A DNA stretch of 64,000 nucleotides from Takakia lepidozioides (taxonomy: Eukaryota; Streptophyta; Takakiopsida; Takakiales; Takakiaceae): assembly GCA_030704615.1 (NCBI GenBank), contig CM060732.1:2418001-2482000 (forward strand). Direction: 5' to 3'. How positions within the stretch are numbered: position 1 is the first letter of the stretch; the number at the start of each line of letters is the position of its first letter. A program made the translations under genes and the position numbers. The notes under the pieces were generated by a model that worked only from the letters and a program-made list of their open reading frames with translations, was not told the DNA's origin and did not search any database. Positions 1 through 12,806 of this stretch are shown one piece after another.

Positions 1-398
1 CAAGAGGTGGGTTCTCGCTCTTTTCACAGCTCCTCTCATCTCTCTGCCCCATTCCAATGGGAGTGTCGTAAGGCAGAGAGAAGCAATGTTTCTGGCTGTT
101 TTATCTCACACTCATACTTAAACAGATGGATTTTGTGGCTAGATGAGTCAAATTTCAAACTTAAAGCAAAGCAAGTAGTACTATCAAACATCATGTAGCC
201 TGGCAATAAGCTGGCCGTGAGGCATCTGTTGCTTGAACACTATCTTACAAGCCTATCCTTTACTAGACCATGACTGGTAAAAATCTGGGGAGTTCTGTTG
301 CAGGTGTTGTGGGAAGTCATAAGCTTGGACTTGAAACAGGGAAGTCATGCTGCACAAGCACGCACTTATGAAGAGTTTGTGCTCTGTTGTGAGGTCAG

Positions 399-3300
399 GT
401 GGCCTCCTGCCCTTTTATCGTTTTGGTCACCTATTTTCACTCCAAAGAGACTTTGACAGATGCAATTGGGTCTTTACATCTTTACATCAGCACTTCCTCT
501 GAGCAAATGATGTGCGAAGGGGTGAAGCCCAACCGCATAACGTTTGTTTGCATTGGCAATGCGTGTGCAAGCGTGGCAGCCCTGGAAAGGTGCAAAGAGG
601 TCCATGGTGACATCGTCAAATCTGGAATTGTACCCGATGTCATTCTGAACACTGCCCTGCTGGACATGTATGTCAAATGTGAGTGCATCGAGGATGGAAA
701 GGGAGTGTTCGATAGTATGGCTGAATGAGATGTGGTGTCGTGGAGTGCGACAATTGCAGGATATGCATAGCAAGTATGCGGGATGGAGGCTTTGGAGACC
801 TATGAGCAATTGATGTGCGAAGGGGTGAAGCCCAACTGCAACACATTTGTTTGTGTTTGCAATGCGTGTGCAAGCCTAGGAGCTCTAGAAAAGGGGAAAG
901 AGGTCCATGGTGACATCGTCAAAGCTGGATTTGTACCAGATGTCCTCCTGAACACTGCCCTGGTGGACATGTATGCCAAATGTGGGGCATGAAGGATGCG
1001 AAGGGAGTTTTCAAATGGCAAGATGTGGTGTCGTGGAACGCGATGCACAGCAGGGGCGTGGGATGGAGGCTTTGAGCAAATGATGGGGGAAGGGGTGAAG
1101 CCCGACCACATCACATTTGTGTGCGTTTGCAATGCGTGTGCAAGCCTGGCAGCCCTGGAAAAGGGCAAAGAGGTGCATGGTTGCATCGCCAAAGCTGGAA
1201 CTATACCAGGTGTGATCCTGAACACTGCCCTGGTGGACATGTATGCCAAATGTGGGAGCATTGAGGATGCAGAGGGAGTGATCAACAATATGGCTGAACG
1301 AGATTTGTTGTCGTGGAACGTGATGCTTGCAGGGTATGCACAGCAGGGCGTGGGATGGAGGACTTGGAGACCTATGAGCAAATGATGGGGGAAGGGGTGA
1401 AGCGCGACCACATCACGTTTGTGTGCGTTTGCAGTGCGTGTGCAAGCCTGGCAGCCCTGGAAAAGGGCAAAGAGGTGCATGGTTGCATCGCCAAAGCTGG
1501 AATTGTACAGATGTGATTCTGAACAATACTCTCGTGGACATGTATGCCAAATGTGGGAGCATTGAGGATGCGGAGGGAGTGTTCAACAATATGGCTGAAC
1601 GAGATTTGGTGTCATGGAACGCCATGCTTGCAGGGTATGCACAGCAGGGGCGCGGGATGGAGGCCTTGGATCATACCTATGAGCAAATGATGGGGGAAGG
1701 GGTGAAATGCAACCACATCACGTTTGTGAGCGTTTGCAATGCTTGTGCAAGCCTGGCAGCCTTGGAAAGGGGCAAAGAGGTCCATGATGGGGGAAGGGGG
1801 GAAGCCCGACCACATCACGTTTGTGTGCATTTGTAATGTGTGTGCAAGCCACATTCATTTGTGTTCTCAATGTTGGTGCCAGCATGGTGGCCCTGGAGAA
1901 GGGCAAAGATATCCATGCTGACATTATCAAAGCTGGAATTTCGTCATACATTAATTGGGAGATTGCCCTTGTTAACATGTATGCCAAATATGGGAGTGTA
2001 AAGGAGGCCTGTCTAGTGTTCAACAATATGGTGGCAGGATATACCAAGCATGGTTGTGGTCGGAATGCCTTCGAGACATATGATCAACTGATACAGCAAG
2101 GGGTGATGCCCGATCAGGGTCACATTTGTTTGCATTCTCAAGGCTTGTGCGAGACTGGCAGCCCTGGAAAACGGCAAAGAGGTCCATGCCGACATATGAA
2201 AGCTGGACTTGTACCAAATCTGATTTTGAACAATAGCCTTGTTGACATGTATGCGAAATGCGGGAGCATGAAGGTTGCAAAGAGAGTATTTGACTACATG
2301 GCTGACCAGGATGTGGTGTCGTGGAATGCGATGATCACAGGATATGCCCAGCATGGGTGTGGGATGGAGGCTTTGGGGACCTATGAGCAAAAGATGTGGA
2401 AGCATTCAACAAAATGCCTTAACGATCTTGATCACATGGAATATAATGTTGGCAGGATTTACCAAGCATGGGTGTAGTAGGAATGCTTTTGAGACCTATG
2501 AGCAGATTCACATAAGATTTGTTTGTGTTTGCAATGCGTGTGCAAGCCTGGCAGCCCTGGAAAAGGGCAAAGAGGTGCATGGTTGCATTGCCAAAGCTGG
2601 AATTGTACCAGATGTGATTCTGAACAATACCCTCGTAGACATGTATGCCAAATGTGGGAGCATCGAGGATGTGGAGGGAGTGTTCAACAATATGGCTGAA
2701 TGAGATTTGGTGTCATGGAACGCCATGCTTGTAGGATATGCACAGCAGGGGTGCCGAATGGAGGCCTAGGGGAAGGGGTGAAGCCCGACCACATCACGTT
2801 TGTGTGCGTTTGCAATGTGTGTGCAAGCCTGGCAGCCCTGGAAAAGGGCAAAGAGGTTCATGTTGACATCATCAAAACTGGAATTGTACCAAATGTCATT
2901 CTGGACACTGCCCTGGTCACTTGTATGCGAAATGTGAGTGCAATGAGGATGCAAAGGGAGTATTTGACAATATGGCTGAATGAAATGTGGTGTCGTGGAA
3001 TGCGATAATCGCAGGATATGCCCAACATGGTTGTCATAGGGAGGTCCTGCAACTATTTGAAGGAATGCAAGAGAAAGGCTTGAAGCCGGACAATATCACC
3101 TTTATATGTGTTCTCTCTGCCTGCAGCCACACTGACCTACTGAATGAAGGAAGATGCTACTTTGATTCCCTGAGTGAAGATCATGGTATCACTCTGACAG
3201 TAAAGCACTTTGGCTGCATGGTGGACCTTTTTGGACGTGCGGGACAATTGGATGAGGCAGTGGACCTGATTAATAAAATGCCAATCAATCCAGATGTTGT

Positions 3301-3819
3301 AGTGTGGAAGGCCTTGCTTGGTGCCTGCAGAATCCATGGCAATGTGGAGATGGCTGAATGTGTGGCAACATCTATCCTCAAGTGGGATGAACAGGATGCC
3401 ACGACTTATGTGGTGTTATATCAAACATCCATGCTGCAGCTGGCAGGTGAGAAGAATGATGAAGGTCAGAGGGGTTAAAAAGGAACCAGATGACAAGTTG
3501 CATCCCAGAATTAAGGAAATCCATGCTGAGTTGAGAAGATTGTCTGGGCAGATGACGGAGGCGGGGTATGTGCCTGACACACGCTTTTTATTGCATGATG
3601 TGGAGGAGAGGAATTTTCTCTTAGCCACCACAGTGAGAAGCTGGCCATTGGTTTTGGGCTGATCAGCACGACTCATCAATAATCTTCGAGTGTGTGGAGA
3701 CTGCCACACCTCCACCAAATTCATCTCAAAGATTGTTGGTCGAGCAATTGTTGTATGGGACGCTAACTACTTTCCACCACTTTGAAGATGGGATTTGTTC
3801 TTGTGGTGATTACTGGTGA
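399..3819 (+). pseudogene. Decayed PLS-class PPR-DYW gene
   Basis: This is a relic of an organellar RNA-editing type PPR protein. Repeats with the signature VDMYAKCG, LEKGKEVHG and VSWNAM recur from about 500 to 3050. They are followed by an E-type region (2987-3478, with ACSH and GRAGQLDEA) and a DYW region. In the DYW part I see HHSEK near 3626, CGDCH near 3695 and the terminal CSCGDYW followed by TGA at 3817-3819. The reading frame is broken many times: stops at about 726, 990 and 2701, and frameshifts within the DYW part at about 3615, 3680 and 3775. No single frame covers the gene, so I call it a pseudogene. An expressed gene with many introns is unlikely because the breaks fall inside conserved motifs and lack splice signals. 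The 5' end is missing or undetected; no transit peptide was seen. Confidence in the family is high. Confidence 0.9.
521..2960 (+). repeat. ~300 bp PPR-triplet tandem units
   Basis: The sequence GGGGTGAAGCCC and the text around it recur at about 521, 824, 1094, 1396, 1701, 1797 and 2777, with common spacings near 300 bp. That matches one P-L-S PPR triplet of about 101 residues. Neighbouring units are nearly identical over long runs (for example 1094-1390 against 1396-1690 and 2520-2760). This points to recent unequal exchange or gene conversion rather than old PPR divergence. One unit is cut to about 97 bp near 1700-1797. Confidence 0.8.
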
Positions 3820-4515
3820 AAGGATGTTTTCTTGGAAAGATGCTAGTGTCTTGCTTCATTCATTGATCTGTGTAGCTACTCAGACCATCCACCATTTCCT
3901 GATAGTGGGGTCTACCCAGCATAGGTAGGAAGTCAGCCCACAATTGCACTTGACTGAAGGGGTGATTTTTGACTGATTCTGGTGACAGTGGATGGAAATC
4001 AGAGTGCTGTCCTAATTCTGGGTTTGGGTGGTGGAGCTTCTCCAAAGCTTGAAGATGGAAGTGAATACGAATTTTAATGAGCTTGATGAGAGGGGCAGCC
4101 CTGTGCACAAGTTTGTTCAGCATCTTAAATTTTGTTTCTCGTGGTGTGGCTTTGGATGGAGCCCTTGATGAACTTACATGAATATTGTCAAAAGCTAGCG
4201 TTAACCCACCAAGATCCAATCCCACGGTGGATGCTTGAAAGTTCATATAGTGAATGTAAGGGTATTTGGGTATGTTGATATTGATTGATGGGGCTTGTGA
4301 AAATTGAACATTGAAATGCAGATCCGCCATTTTTCTTCCAGGAAAAAACAAAACATGGGATCTCTGCATGTAGCACAGTGGGGCTGACCCACCCCTTTTT
4401 TGTGAAAAATTGAACGTAGTTCTCAGAATTCGTCACTAGTAGTGCGGAGCAACGCGAAGCCCTAGTTTTTATACCATAGCACTTTTAGAGAAATTTTCGA
4501 AAATTAGGTATTCTT

Positions 4516-4757
4516 TGAAGATAAACCAACAGCCAGTAGCTCAGATGGTTGAGTGCATTGAGTGCCACCCAGATGATTCTGGGGTCAAATCCTGCTACTA
4601 ACGGGTGTGGTATGGTTCCTGGGCGGTGTCCCACTCATTCCATGGCGCGTAAATGAAAGAGGTTATTTTCTCCTCTCACTACCAAGGGGCCTGATTTGTA
4701 AGCTGCTGCTCCCAGGTGTTTCCCTTTAAAGAAAAACAAAATAAAAAACAAAAAATT
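4516..4757 (+). mobile_element. tRNA-derived SINE with A-rich tail (SINE-1)
   Basis: An internal Pol III promoter is visible: A box TAGCTCAGATGGTTGAG near 4536 and B box GGGTCAAATCC near 4580. A non-tRNA body follows, then an A-rich tail (4725-4757). Imperfect 16-bp direct repeats flank it: AAAATTAGGTATTCTT at 4500-4515 and AAAATTAGGCACTCTT at 4758-4773, with two mismatches. These fit an old target-site duplication, although the short word TTAGGCAC also occurs once more nearby, so the duplication is not certain. The tail differs from the other SINEs in this window, which suggests a different partner LINE. Confidence 0.65.
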
Positions 4758-4773
4758 AAAATTAGGCACTCTT

Positions 4774-5783
4774 GTCAAAAATAATCACATTGATTAGGCA
4801 CTTTTTTTTCGAATTAATTTCTGTTTAACCGGCTATCCCACTACGGTAGTAGCCTATGATTTTGTCTTATGTTAACAGCTAATAAAATAATAGCAAAAGT
4901 GTTGGCAGCTTATCTGTCACGGCACTTGGCTGGGAATATGAGAAACAAAGGCAGCTACCATCTGGCTGAGGTGCTTAGGGATAGGATTCCTACAAGGGCG
5001 CCTAAGCTCAAGGCGCAGTTGTTTACTGGTTGTGTACTTGGTGTGGATGGATGGATGAAACAGAGATTTTCAGGTGCAGCACAGTCAGGAAGAATCGTGA
5101 GAAGCGTATCTTAGGTCCTCTGCAGTTGGTTCCTTTTCCTAAAGCAGGCATGCTTTGACTTGCTACTTACCCCTAGAACTCCCGTCACTACTGAGGAACA
5201 GAATCACTACTGCGAGCCATCACTAGTGCGAGCCGGAACCTGGCTTCACAAGGTACGGTGTTAAGCCTTAAACTTCAGCCAGTCTGAATGATGAGGTAAG
5301 TTAGGGCCAAAACTAATCCAGTAGCTTAAATTAGTTTTAAGTACCTCCTTGTTATCTACCGTGTGGTGTGAAGCGTAAGAACCTGAATTTTTGTTGAAGG
5401 TCTCCGGTCTTTTTAACCTAGAAGGACATGATCAGTGTGTATTCCAACAACTGTGTCACTTTGAAATGGAAACCATCCTATTACAGGTACAGGAAACAAA
5501 CAGGTGAAACTCCTCAAGACTGCGAAGGGGAGTCTACCGGAAGGCAACATTCAACATTAAGAACGTTGCCTCACAGGATACATGACCTCAAGACTCCCCA
5601 GCTCATATTTTCATGATATCTGACCGACTCTCAGTAGTCTACATTGCAAATTGGATATCCTTCTCTGAAGCCCAGCTACATGTACATGGTGCAGACCTCC
5701 CCTCACATTAGGATTCTAATTATTTCAACTCGATGCATAAATACATGATTGCATCAGAAGGGTGCTCCACTATTGGAGTGGGC
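4774..5783. other. Gene-free stretch
   Basis: I see no supportable gene. A short open frame at 4869-5114 (81 codons, +) has no recognisable motif. The stretch is the downstream flank of the CCCH zinc-finger gene that ends at 5784. Confidence 0.5.
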
Positions 5784-8700
5784 TCACGTGTCGTCCAGAG
5801 AGGTCTTGGTAATGCTTGCCTCCAGCTCATCCAACTCGTCAAAATCCAACTCATCGTCATCCTCTGCAAGTAATTTCTCATCATCTTCACACATCTCAGC
5901 TCTTCCCCTGCTGCCAACCTCCTTGGTCTGCAGGCACCAACTCTGCGTTACCCTCCTCTCTACATCCGGGCAGTGCAGGTAAAAGGTTTTCCTTTTCATT
6001 TGAAGTGTGACTCGAGTTAGGTGATGGAACCAAATCCAGAACATACAAGAGAGCAAAATCATCATTCATCTCCCAGCAAGCTGTCCAGGATGGTTCTCAC
6101 TTTCTGCCATTGATCAAATCATGGGAAACGAGGGCAAGGCAGCAGGCAACATTGGGAGCATTACTGCTCAGTATTCTAGACTGGGTGAATGAAATGTCAC
6201 ACTCCCCAACCACAGCTGCTGATCTCTAATCATTAAACAGCGCTAAATTCTGGTGGCATAAACCACAGACCGGCAATAACTGATATGCCTCAGGCTATCC
6301 AAAATCCTGTTAACATCCAAAGCCTATTGTGAAGTTTACAAGAGGCATCTGCTAGATAGAAGGCATGTTATACTTGCAGGACAACATTAGTTGTGACGAA
6401 TTCACATTCCAGGCTCAGAAATCAGATGCTCTTTTTTTTCTTCCTCTTCCCCAATGAGTATGCTGTAGGGAAAACAGTTTTCTCCCCCTGGACCTGGAGC
6501 GTGATCTAGACTTGCTCTCACAATAAAGTTTCCACACAAACTTCCTCTCATACCTTCCTCTCCTCTGACCTTTGGCTAAATCAGCTGCATTGTGACAAGT
6601 AATCATACTACATTGTATAAAAGGTGGTTGAGCAATGTGCATTAGCTGTACACCACATACGGGTACACCACATATCTTCTGTTTCTTATTTTTAATTTAC
6701 TTGTTGGTGTCTAAGTGTGCAACACAACATGACGCAGATAGTAGTAACAGCAATGCAGGATGAGCAGATTTAACAACAGTCACAAGACAGGTACCTCATT
6801 ATTGTTCCCCGAAGGTTGAGTACTTGAGGTCTCTTGTTCATCTTCTTCCTCTCGCTGGTAGCGATCAAACGCTTCCGCATCATCCACAAACAAACTTGCA
6901 TCTGACAGAAAAAGCTCGCGCCCACTGATCCAACCCAAATTCAGCAAAAATAGGAACGAACTGAGTCCCACTTTTTGGTAGCTCTACCCATGGCAGGATC
7001 AAATGATACATATGCACCTTTCCTGCCCTAGTGTTGCCACCAGAATGAGGGACGAGAAGAGGCTGTTGTTTGGCAGAACTGCCAGCATACCTCATACGGT
7101 CATTCTTGGCCCTTTCAGCCTTCTTGGCAGCAGACTCGGCCTCTTTCTGCTCTGTCTTCCGTCTCTTCCACTCTGCAAAAAGCTCTGTGGTGATTGGCGT
7201 TGAAGTCTTGGTCATTGTCCTCTGCATGCATCAACATTCAGGCTCGCCTTTTTTCAGTTAGAGCTTCATTCACTCACTCCCCATTTACAGGTAGCAGATA
7301 TAGAATCATGGGGCGAAAAAACCCACCATTGAAACCCTCCCACTTCTATAGGGACAACTGATAAGAGGGATTAAAGTGCAGTCTCTTAAGCTTTATGGAT
7401 CAGTAAGTTCTTTGCTCCATTTTGTGGAACTGATCAAGTTGGTACAAGTCTCCTTGGATTGCTCACTCCACCTACCATACCTTTAAGTGTAGTGGATAGT
7501 TGTGGGACCTCTCTCAGATGTTGCTTACGACATTTTCGAAGATACCCCCAAATAAAGGGGATACTAGCTTTAAGCCTCGAGTCCAAAGGGAACCAACTTA
7601 CTCAGTTCGTGAATTGTGGCGAGGTGATGATGCTCACACTTCTTTGAAGTGCGGTCGAATGCAAACAGTTGAGAGAATACTACACTCATTCAATGCTTGC
7701 TGGGGTTCTGACAGGCACCGGTTATGGAGTTTCCACTCTCCGTCCGACAGATCGGACAGTTTGTTTAGAACTTTGTGATATGACTGATATGACGATTTTG
7801 GGGCTAGTAGACTACAGATTGGGCTCTCCTCTGATCTGTCCCAGTAGGTGCATTGTCACCTCAGAAAAATGCCCACACACCCTCGTGTAACATTTTTTAC
7901 TGATATTCCTTCCTATGATGTAATCTTTAAAAGCAAAATGGTACAGAGGGTCTTATGCTCATGATTTAACAAACCTGGTGTTCGATTTCTTCCTCAATTG
8001 ACATCTTCTCGCCCTCTTCCTCCAGTAATGCCTTCATTTGAGATTTCAGAACATAGCCAGGAGGCAACGCATGTCTATAATGACAATCCTTGCCTCCAGT
8101 TGGACACACCCAGAACCAGCCATACTGTTTCTTCTCCACAGCATCCAGAAAATACTTGCAAACCTGCAAAACCACCACAATACCAAAGGTAAACAATTGA
8201 TGCAAACCTAGGTTAAAAAGCTTCAGGCTAAATTTGACACATAGGCCTCTCTCCAGTGACCAAATGAGGTGGAGGTGGAGGTGACAAACACCAGAGATAT
8301 ACATCTGGGGATGAATGGAAAACCTCCTGCAGGAAAGGCCATAGGTCTATATTTTCTCTCTGGCGAGGAATGTAGTTCCGGCTTTTGACAAGCTGCCAAG
8401 ATGCTACCAAAGTACTGCTAGGCAGAGCCAACGCCAACCTCTGATGCCAGGTTAGCAGTGCAGATACTGTTGCCCTTGTGGATTCCTTAATTATGGCTGC
8501 TGTGATGGCATAGAAGACAACGGCTAAGGTGCAATCGAGTTACAAATAAACAGGAAATCGTGGAGACCACAAGCTAAGGCAGCATAACTCCAAGGTGACA
8601 CAGATGAAAGTGGGAGACATCAGCACAGAATGCATACAATCTCAGTCGGTTTGTTGTTACTGTACTCCTTGCATTTGGACTCCACCACTTTTTCCAATGT

Positions 8701-9838
8701 TGCTTGGTCCCAATCCTCCATGGTATCTGCCAATTCACACAACTCAGGAATTCACCCACATTGTCTAGTGATGAACCGCTCAAGCTATAGAAGTCCCCAC
8801 TTCAAACAAGTTTTAGTATGAATGGTAAAGCCCACCGTCATCGGCATCGCGTTGATCACTGTAGATGTCGATCTTCTCTCCCTTTCTCTCAACACTAAGA
8901 TCATGTGAATACTTGCATTTGAAACCTTTTGCACATTGCCCATGTCGGAAAAACTCACACACAATTGACTTAGGGTCCACACCTGCAACAACCGGGTGTC
9001 ATCAAAATTATGTTAGAGATTCCTCAAAACCAACGGATGACTGTGAAGTGTCCATGTCACAAATACATCACAAACTGGGCAGCCTCAAGCAAATTAAGTA
9101 ATGAAGCTGGATAGCACATGAACATACCAACAGGAACTTTGGGCTGGCTGATGGCCACTTTAAACAGCTCATTCAACTCTTTCTCTCTCTGACTCTCTTC
9201 GTCTTTCTTCTTCTGCATAACACAATCCCTGTGAATACAAAGTCCATGTGCGATGCCCAGCTTTGCAGCCACATATTAGCTTATCCAAGACGAGGACTAT
9301 CTTGCAATAAAGTTTGGAAATTATCCATCCCAACCGACCGATGAGGAGCGTCCACTATACAAAACAGCAAAATATATACGGGAAAATCAGCACAGTGAAG
9401 TTTAGTAACAGCGATTGCTAGATTTACCCTGCTCTCAAGTAAAACACTATCAGAAACAATGAAGGGGAGTGCTACTGGAAGCCTTTTCGCTTCATCCAAT
9501 ACAAGCAACCACCTCATCCCACAATTGAAGTGCCAGCAAATAAACAGATCGCCAATTGATCAACACAGGTACACGAAATGAGAGCTTTGACCAAATAGGA
9601 TAAACATTGTAAGTACTTTAGGCGGAAGGAATACCTTCAGCGCCGCTTTGGCATCATTTTCCGCACGTTTAGAGCCCGCCTGAACAGACTGGTGCAGACT
9701 CTGTACGTACTTTTGAACGTTTTTGCTCTTGTTTTTGTTCTTCAGACCAAACGTCTTGTCCTCGACGACCTTCTGCTTCTTTGCGAGGTCCGCCTTCTGC
9801 TTTTCCTTGCCTGCCTTGGGCGTTGCCTTGGGCGGCAT
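5784..9838 (-). CDS. ZC3H15: ZC3H15/DFRP1-like CCCH zinc-finger protein, 8 exons
   Basis: Eight exons join without a frame break: 9838-9635, 9212-9128, 8982-8836, 8726-8638, 8163-7975, 7221-7091, 6924-6795 and 5927-5784. All introns are GT-AG. They give 372 codons plus a stop, a typical length for the plant C3H11/C3H21 and animal ZC3H15 family. The product starts [13 protein letters not shown] and has a lysine-rich N-terminus with [15 protein letters not shown]. The first CCCH finger is in exon 3 (CEFFRHGQC, then C-x5-C-x3-H). The second zinc-binding region is in exon 5 ([20 protein letters not shown] through CHYRH). Next come the [15 protein letters not shown] segment, a charged helix, [13 protein letters not shown], and an acidic C-terminus with [14 protein letters not shown]. 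The family binds developmentally regulated GTPases of the DRG1 type and stabilises them on translating ribosomes; that role is family knowledge. The chosen start is the family's conserved MPPK. The upstream in-frame sequence lacks conservation. Confidence 0.95.
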
Positions 9839-10340
9839 GTTTAGAGGGTCTAGATGTCTAGACTCTCTCTCCTTCCCTTCCTCCCTCACTCCCTCCCTCT
9901 CGCTCTCTTTTCTATCCAGACTAGCAAAAATCAAGACGAGCCCAGTGTAGCGCGGGTTGCGCAACACTAGTCACGCCATTTTAGGGCATGCATAACCATG
10001 GGCCACCCTGGGCACTATGTCCCAGACACTGAGGGGATAGTGCCGGGTAAGCCCAAAAAGGCCAGAACATGCCCGGCAAAGCCCGGGCCTAAGATTCCGT
10101 ATCCCGGGCTTCAAGTGAAGAACATGACCATGTCTCCTTTCTACCCTGGTTCAACGTTAACTGCGTATAGATAGCACGGGTATGTATCTTTTAATACGTA
10201 TACACGTATACAACCTACATACGTACATGTCCTGCTCGTAGGAAGGCAAGGTAGCTGTTTTCTTCCTTTCGGCGAGAGAGACAAAGAGAGGGATATTGCC
10301 GATCCGTTGGAATAGACTTTTCCAAGTCCGCCACCCACTC
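9839..10340. other. 5' flank of the CCCH-finger gene, no other gene
   Basis: This contains a pyrimidine-rich (CTC/TCC) tract at 9862-9915 in the presumed 5' leader of the minus-strand gene, then GC-rich sequence with repeated GCCCGG words at 10030-10110. I saw no TATA box clear enough to call. Confidence 0.4.
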
Positions 10341-10655
10341 ACAAATGGAGAGGATGCAATCAATGCCTATCTTGGAGGATGCATCTGACGTGCGGGACGG
10401 CAACTCCAACCATGCTAAAACGGAAGGTAATGGGACAGTTTACTTTTCAACTTTCAATGGCCGTAAGGCTATGGCAAGCCAAGGTTCGCAGGAGGAGACC
10501 GCATGAGGACATTTTCTCTTGTTTTTCCCTCAAAGCTGAAGAGGTTCAGATCAGCAAGGAGCAAGTTCTTTTTACACACTCCTGAAGTATGCAATTTTTA
10601 CTACTGGGTATCCATGCGCGTCCTTAATTTCCATATTGTTGTGGTTGGTTACATG

Positions 10656-10723
10656 CACATATTGGAAGAAAAGCTGTCGAACATGGAATCAGAAAATCAA
10701 GTGCTGCGTCAACAGACGCTTGT
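10656..10723 (+). pseudogene. Myosin XI coiled-coil exon scrap
   Basis: In one frame this encodes ILEEKLSNMESENQVLRQQ, which closely resembles the coiled coil that follows the IQ motifs of plant myosin XI heavy chains. Neither a motor domain nor flanking coding exons are visible. The frame continues into sequence with no myosin similarity. I call it a gene scrap. An unrecognised coiled-coil gene is the alternative. Confidence 0.45.
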
Positions 10724-11019
10724 CCTCTCCCACCAAAGGACTTTCCAACCGATTCAAAAGCACTGTTTTCCAGGTTATACTCTCTTAAGCTTTTTTGAGT
10801 GGAAGTCCAGTGGACAGACATTTGGCTTGCTGAATGCATGGTGCTCGACAGCATACATATGTGCAGCTGATAAGTAGAACCAGAGTATGTGCCCACAGTT
10901 AGAAATGGTTGTCAGAACAAAAAGTGAGGCTCCATTTTTACTCCCAAAGTATTAGAAACTTTCAGGGTGAGTGCTGACAAGTTTAAATCTGGGAGGCTTC
11001 AGAGAACCCCAGAAAATGG

Positions 11020-11136
11020 GTACCTTGCAAATGGTGATGGAGGAAAATGAGCGACTTGCCAAGCATACATCCCAACTCACCCTTGACAATCACTTCCTAC
11101 GCCAGCAAGTGCAGCAGCTTACAGGAATCCCTGGCA
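11020..11136 (+). pseudogene. Class III HD-ZIP leucine-zipper scrap
   Basis: The frame reads VMEENERLAKHTSQLTLDN followed by HFLRQQVQQL, matching the leucine zipper of class III HD-ZIP transcription factors (LMEENERL...SQL..EN..LRQQ). A homeodomain, START domain and MEKHLA region were not found nearby on this strand. It is probably a transduplicated or decayed exon. It lies about 300 bp from the myosin-like scrap, and both end in an LRQQ heptad, so a single unknown coiled-coil gene remains possible. Confidence 0.45.
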
Positions 11137-11416
11137 AGTGCCGTCTCCCGGACCAGGTTGGTTTTCAACATACACCATCCTAGCAAGTTGTGAGCATGAC
11201 TGTTGTGCTGATGTGAGTTTGGGTATTTGTCAGAGTGAAGTACTCCGAGATTGATACAAGGTAATTAAGGATGCAAAATGAGGTTCTGATTTTGTGATAT
11301 ACAAATACATGGCAATGGCAGTGGTGCTTCCTGCTTTGCTTTCAGATTAGCCAACAATCTTTCTCTTTTGCAAAACAAAAGTAATTCCAGATACAACACT
11401 TATTCGAGACCCAACG

Positions 11417-11422
11417 AAAAAA
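11417..11422 (-). terminator. Pol III terminator of tRNA-Ala
   Basis: Six T residues on the minus strand follow directly after the discriminator base of the tRNA-Ala gene, a standard RNA polymerase III stop signal. Confidence 0.85.
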
Positions 11423-11495
11423 TGGAGATGCGGGGTATTGATCCCCGTACCTCTCGCATGCTAAGCGAGCGCTCTACCATCTGAGCTACATCCCC
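11423..11495 (-). tRNA. tRNA-Ala(AGC): tRNA-Ala (anticodon AGC)
   Basis: The minus strand reads GGGGATGTAGCTCAGATGG... ending ...CATCTCCA, 73 nt. The acceptor stem pairs fully and includes the G3:U70 wobble that marks alanine tRNAs. The D-arm (A box TAGCTCAGATGG), the anticodon loop CTTAGCATG with anticodon AGC, and a T-arm with GGGGATCAATACCCC are all present. There is no intron and no encoded CCA, as expected for a nuclear tRNA gene. Confidence 0.97.
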
Positions 11496-11499
11496 TTCA

Positions 11500-12806
11500 T
11501 AGATGCAATATTTGTTTCTTTCATATTCACTCATTGTAAACAGAAATAGTCAGCAGCCCACCCTTCCTGAAGACGCATTCGTTTCTATGGTATTTAATTT
11601 TACTCATTGTGAACAGATAGCCAGCAGCCCCTGGTACAATGTGAAGCCATGATGTACGAATGCATAGGGTCAATAATGTTGGTTGATCTCATGCACAACA
11701 CTCCATGCATGGTCTGGACTCTGGACCAGAGGAATGTTTCAAAAAGGTACTTTTTCCGGCGTAGCCCTAACCTTTCAGATTGAGGTTTTGATGTTACCCA
11801 TGCACCTGAAATTAGACCACCCTGGATGGGAATACGAAAGATAATTGAAATCCAATATCATAGGATCTAAAAAAGGCGCAAAATCTACAAGCCTTGAGGC
11901 TGCTCAACTTGCTGGATGTCACGTTATGCCCATGGAATTGCAGATGGATCATGTTTCGGATCATAGGAGTTCAAAAAGGCTTGCGCAGTTGGGGTTGTCC
12001 TTGTGCAATGAAAAAAATCTGAGAGCTGCCCTCTCATGGCTGTGCGAGTCCTAGAAAAATAGAAAAAAAAAACAGGAGAAAAACAAATCGCTCTAGTCTA
12101 GACCAGTGGGGGCTTTGTGAGATAGTCACAGCATGACACCGATCCAAACAAACTACTGTCTGTTATGGAATAGCAGCACTATGCTTTGAACATGAATTGT
12201 AGGACATGGGAATTTGATTGAAATTGACACAGGAAAAGGTCATTTGGAGCATCCAACATCTGCCAACAGGGTCAGTTATGAGGCCATGGATAACGAAGTG
12301 ACCATTTATATTAGAAAGAACAGTTGAATGGGAAACCTACAATTGTGCTACATGAGATAGAGGCAATTCGTTTCAGACTATAGCTTGCAAGAAAACGTCA
12401 AAAATCAAAGAGACAACTCAACAAGCTTGAAGTGTTTGGAAACCTTCTTGCCTTGCAATCCCGCATGCCACCATCAGCATCAATGCAGGGATTTTCTGTA
12501 ACATCCTTGAATGTCTCGTGCATGGGCCTTTCCCTCCTGATGTGATCATTTATTTCCATGTGACAGCTGAAGTTTCCACCCATCACAGAAGGACTATGAG
12601 GATCTATGCATGTGAAAGGACATTAGATAATGGACCAACAACGTGTAGTTTGAACGATTTTACCCCAGGAAGAGAAAATCCACACAAACTCAGGTCTCCA
12701 CTCTCCCAGGCTTGCGTGATAGGTCTTAGCGATGTCCAACAAATCTGTGAGGCCCATGAAGCATCCACCAGTGACCAAGAAGCACCACTCAGTGGGAGAT
12801 CCTTCT
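11500..12806. other. Gene-free stretch, 3' side of retrotransposon copy 1
   Basis: No supportable gene. A 69-codon frame at 11845-12054 (+) has no recognisable domain. The part next to 12807 should be the 3' untranslated region of the minus-strand retrotransposon, but I could not find an LTR matching the 5' side. Confidence 0.4.

Noticed and set aside
3860-4369. 169-codon minus-strand frame
   Set aside because: No recognisable domain, no introns or neighbours to support it, and it begins directly after the PPR relic's DYW end. Probably a chance frame.
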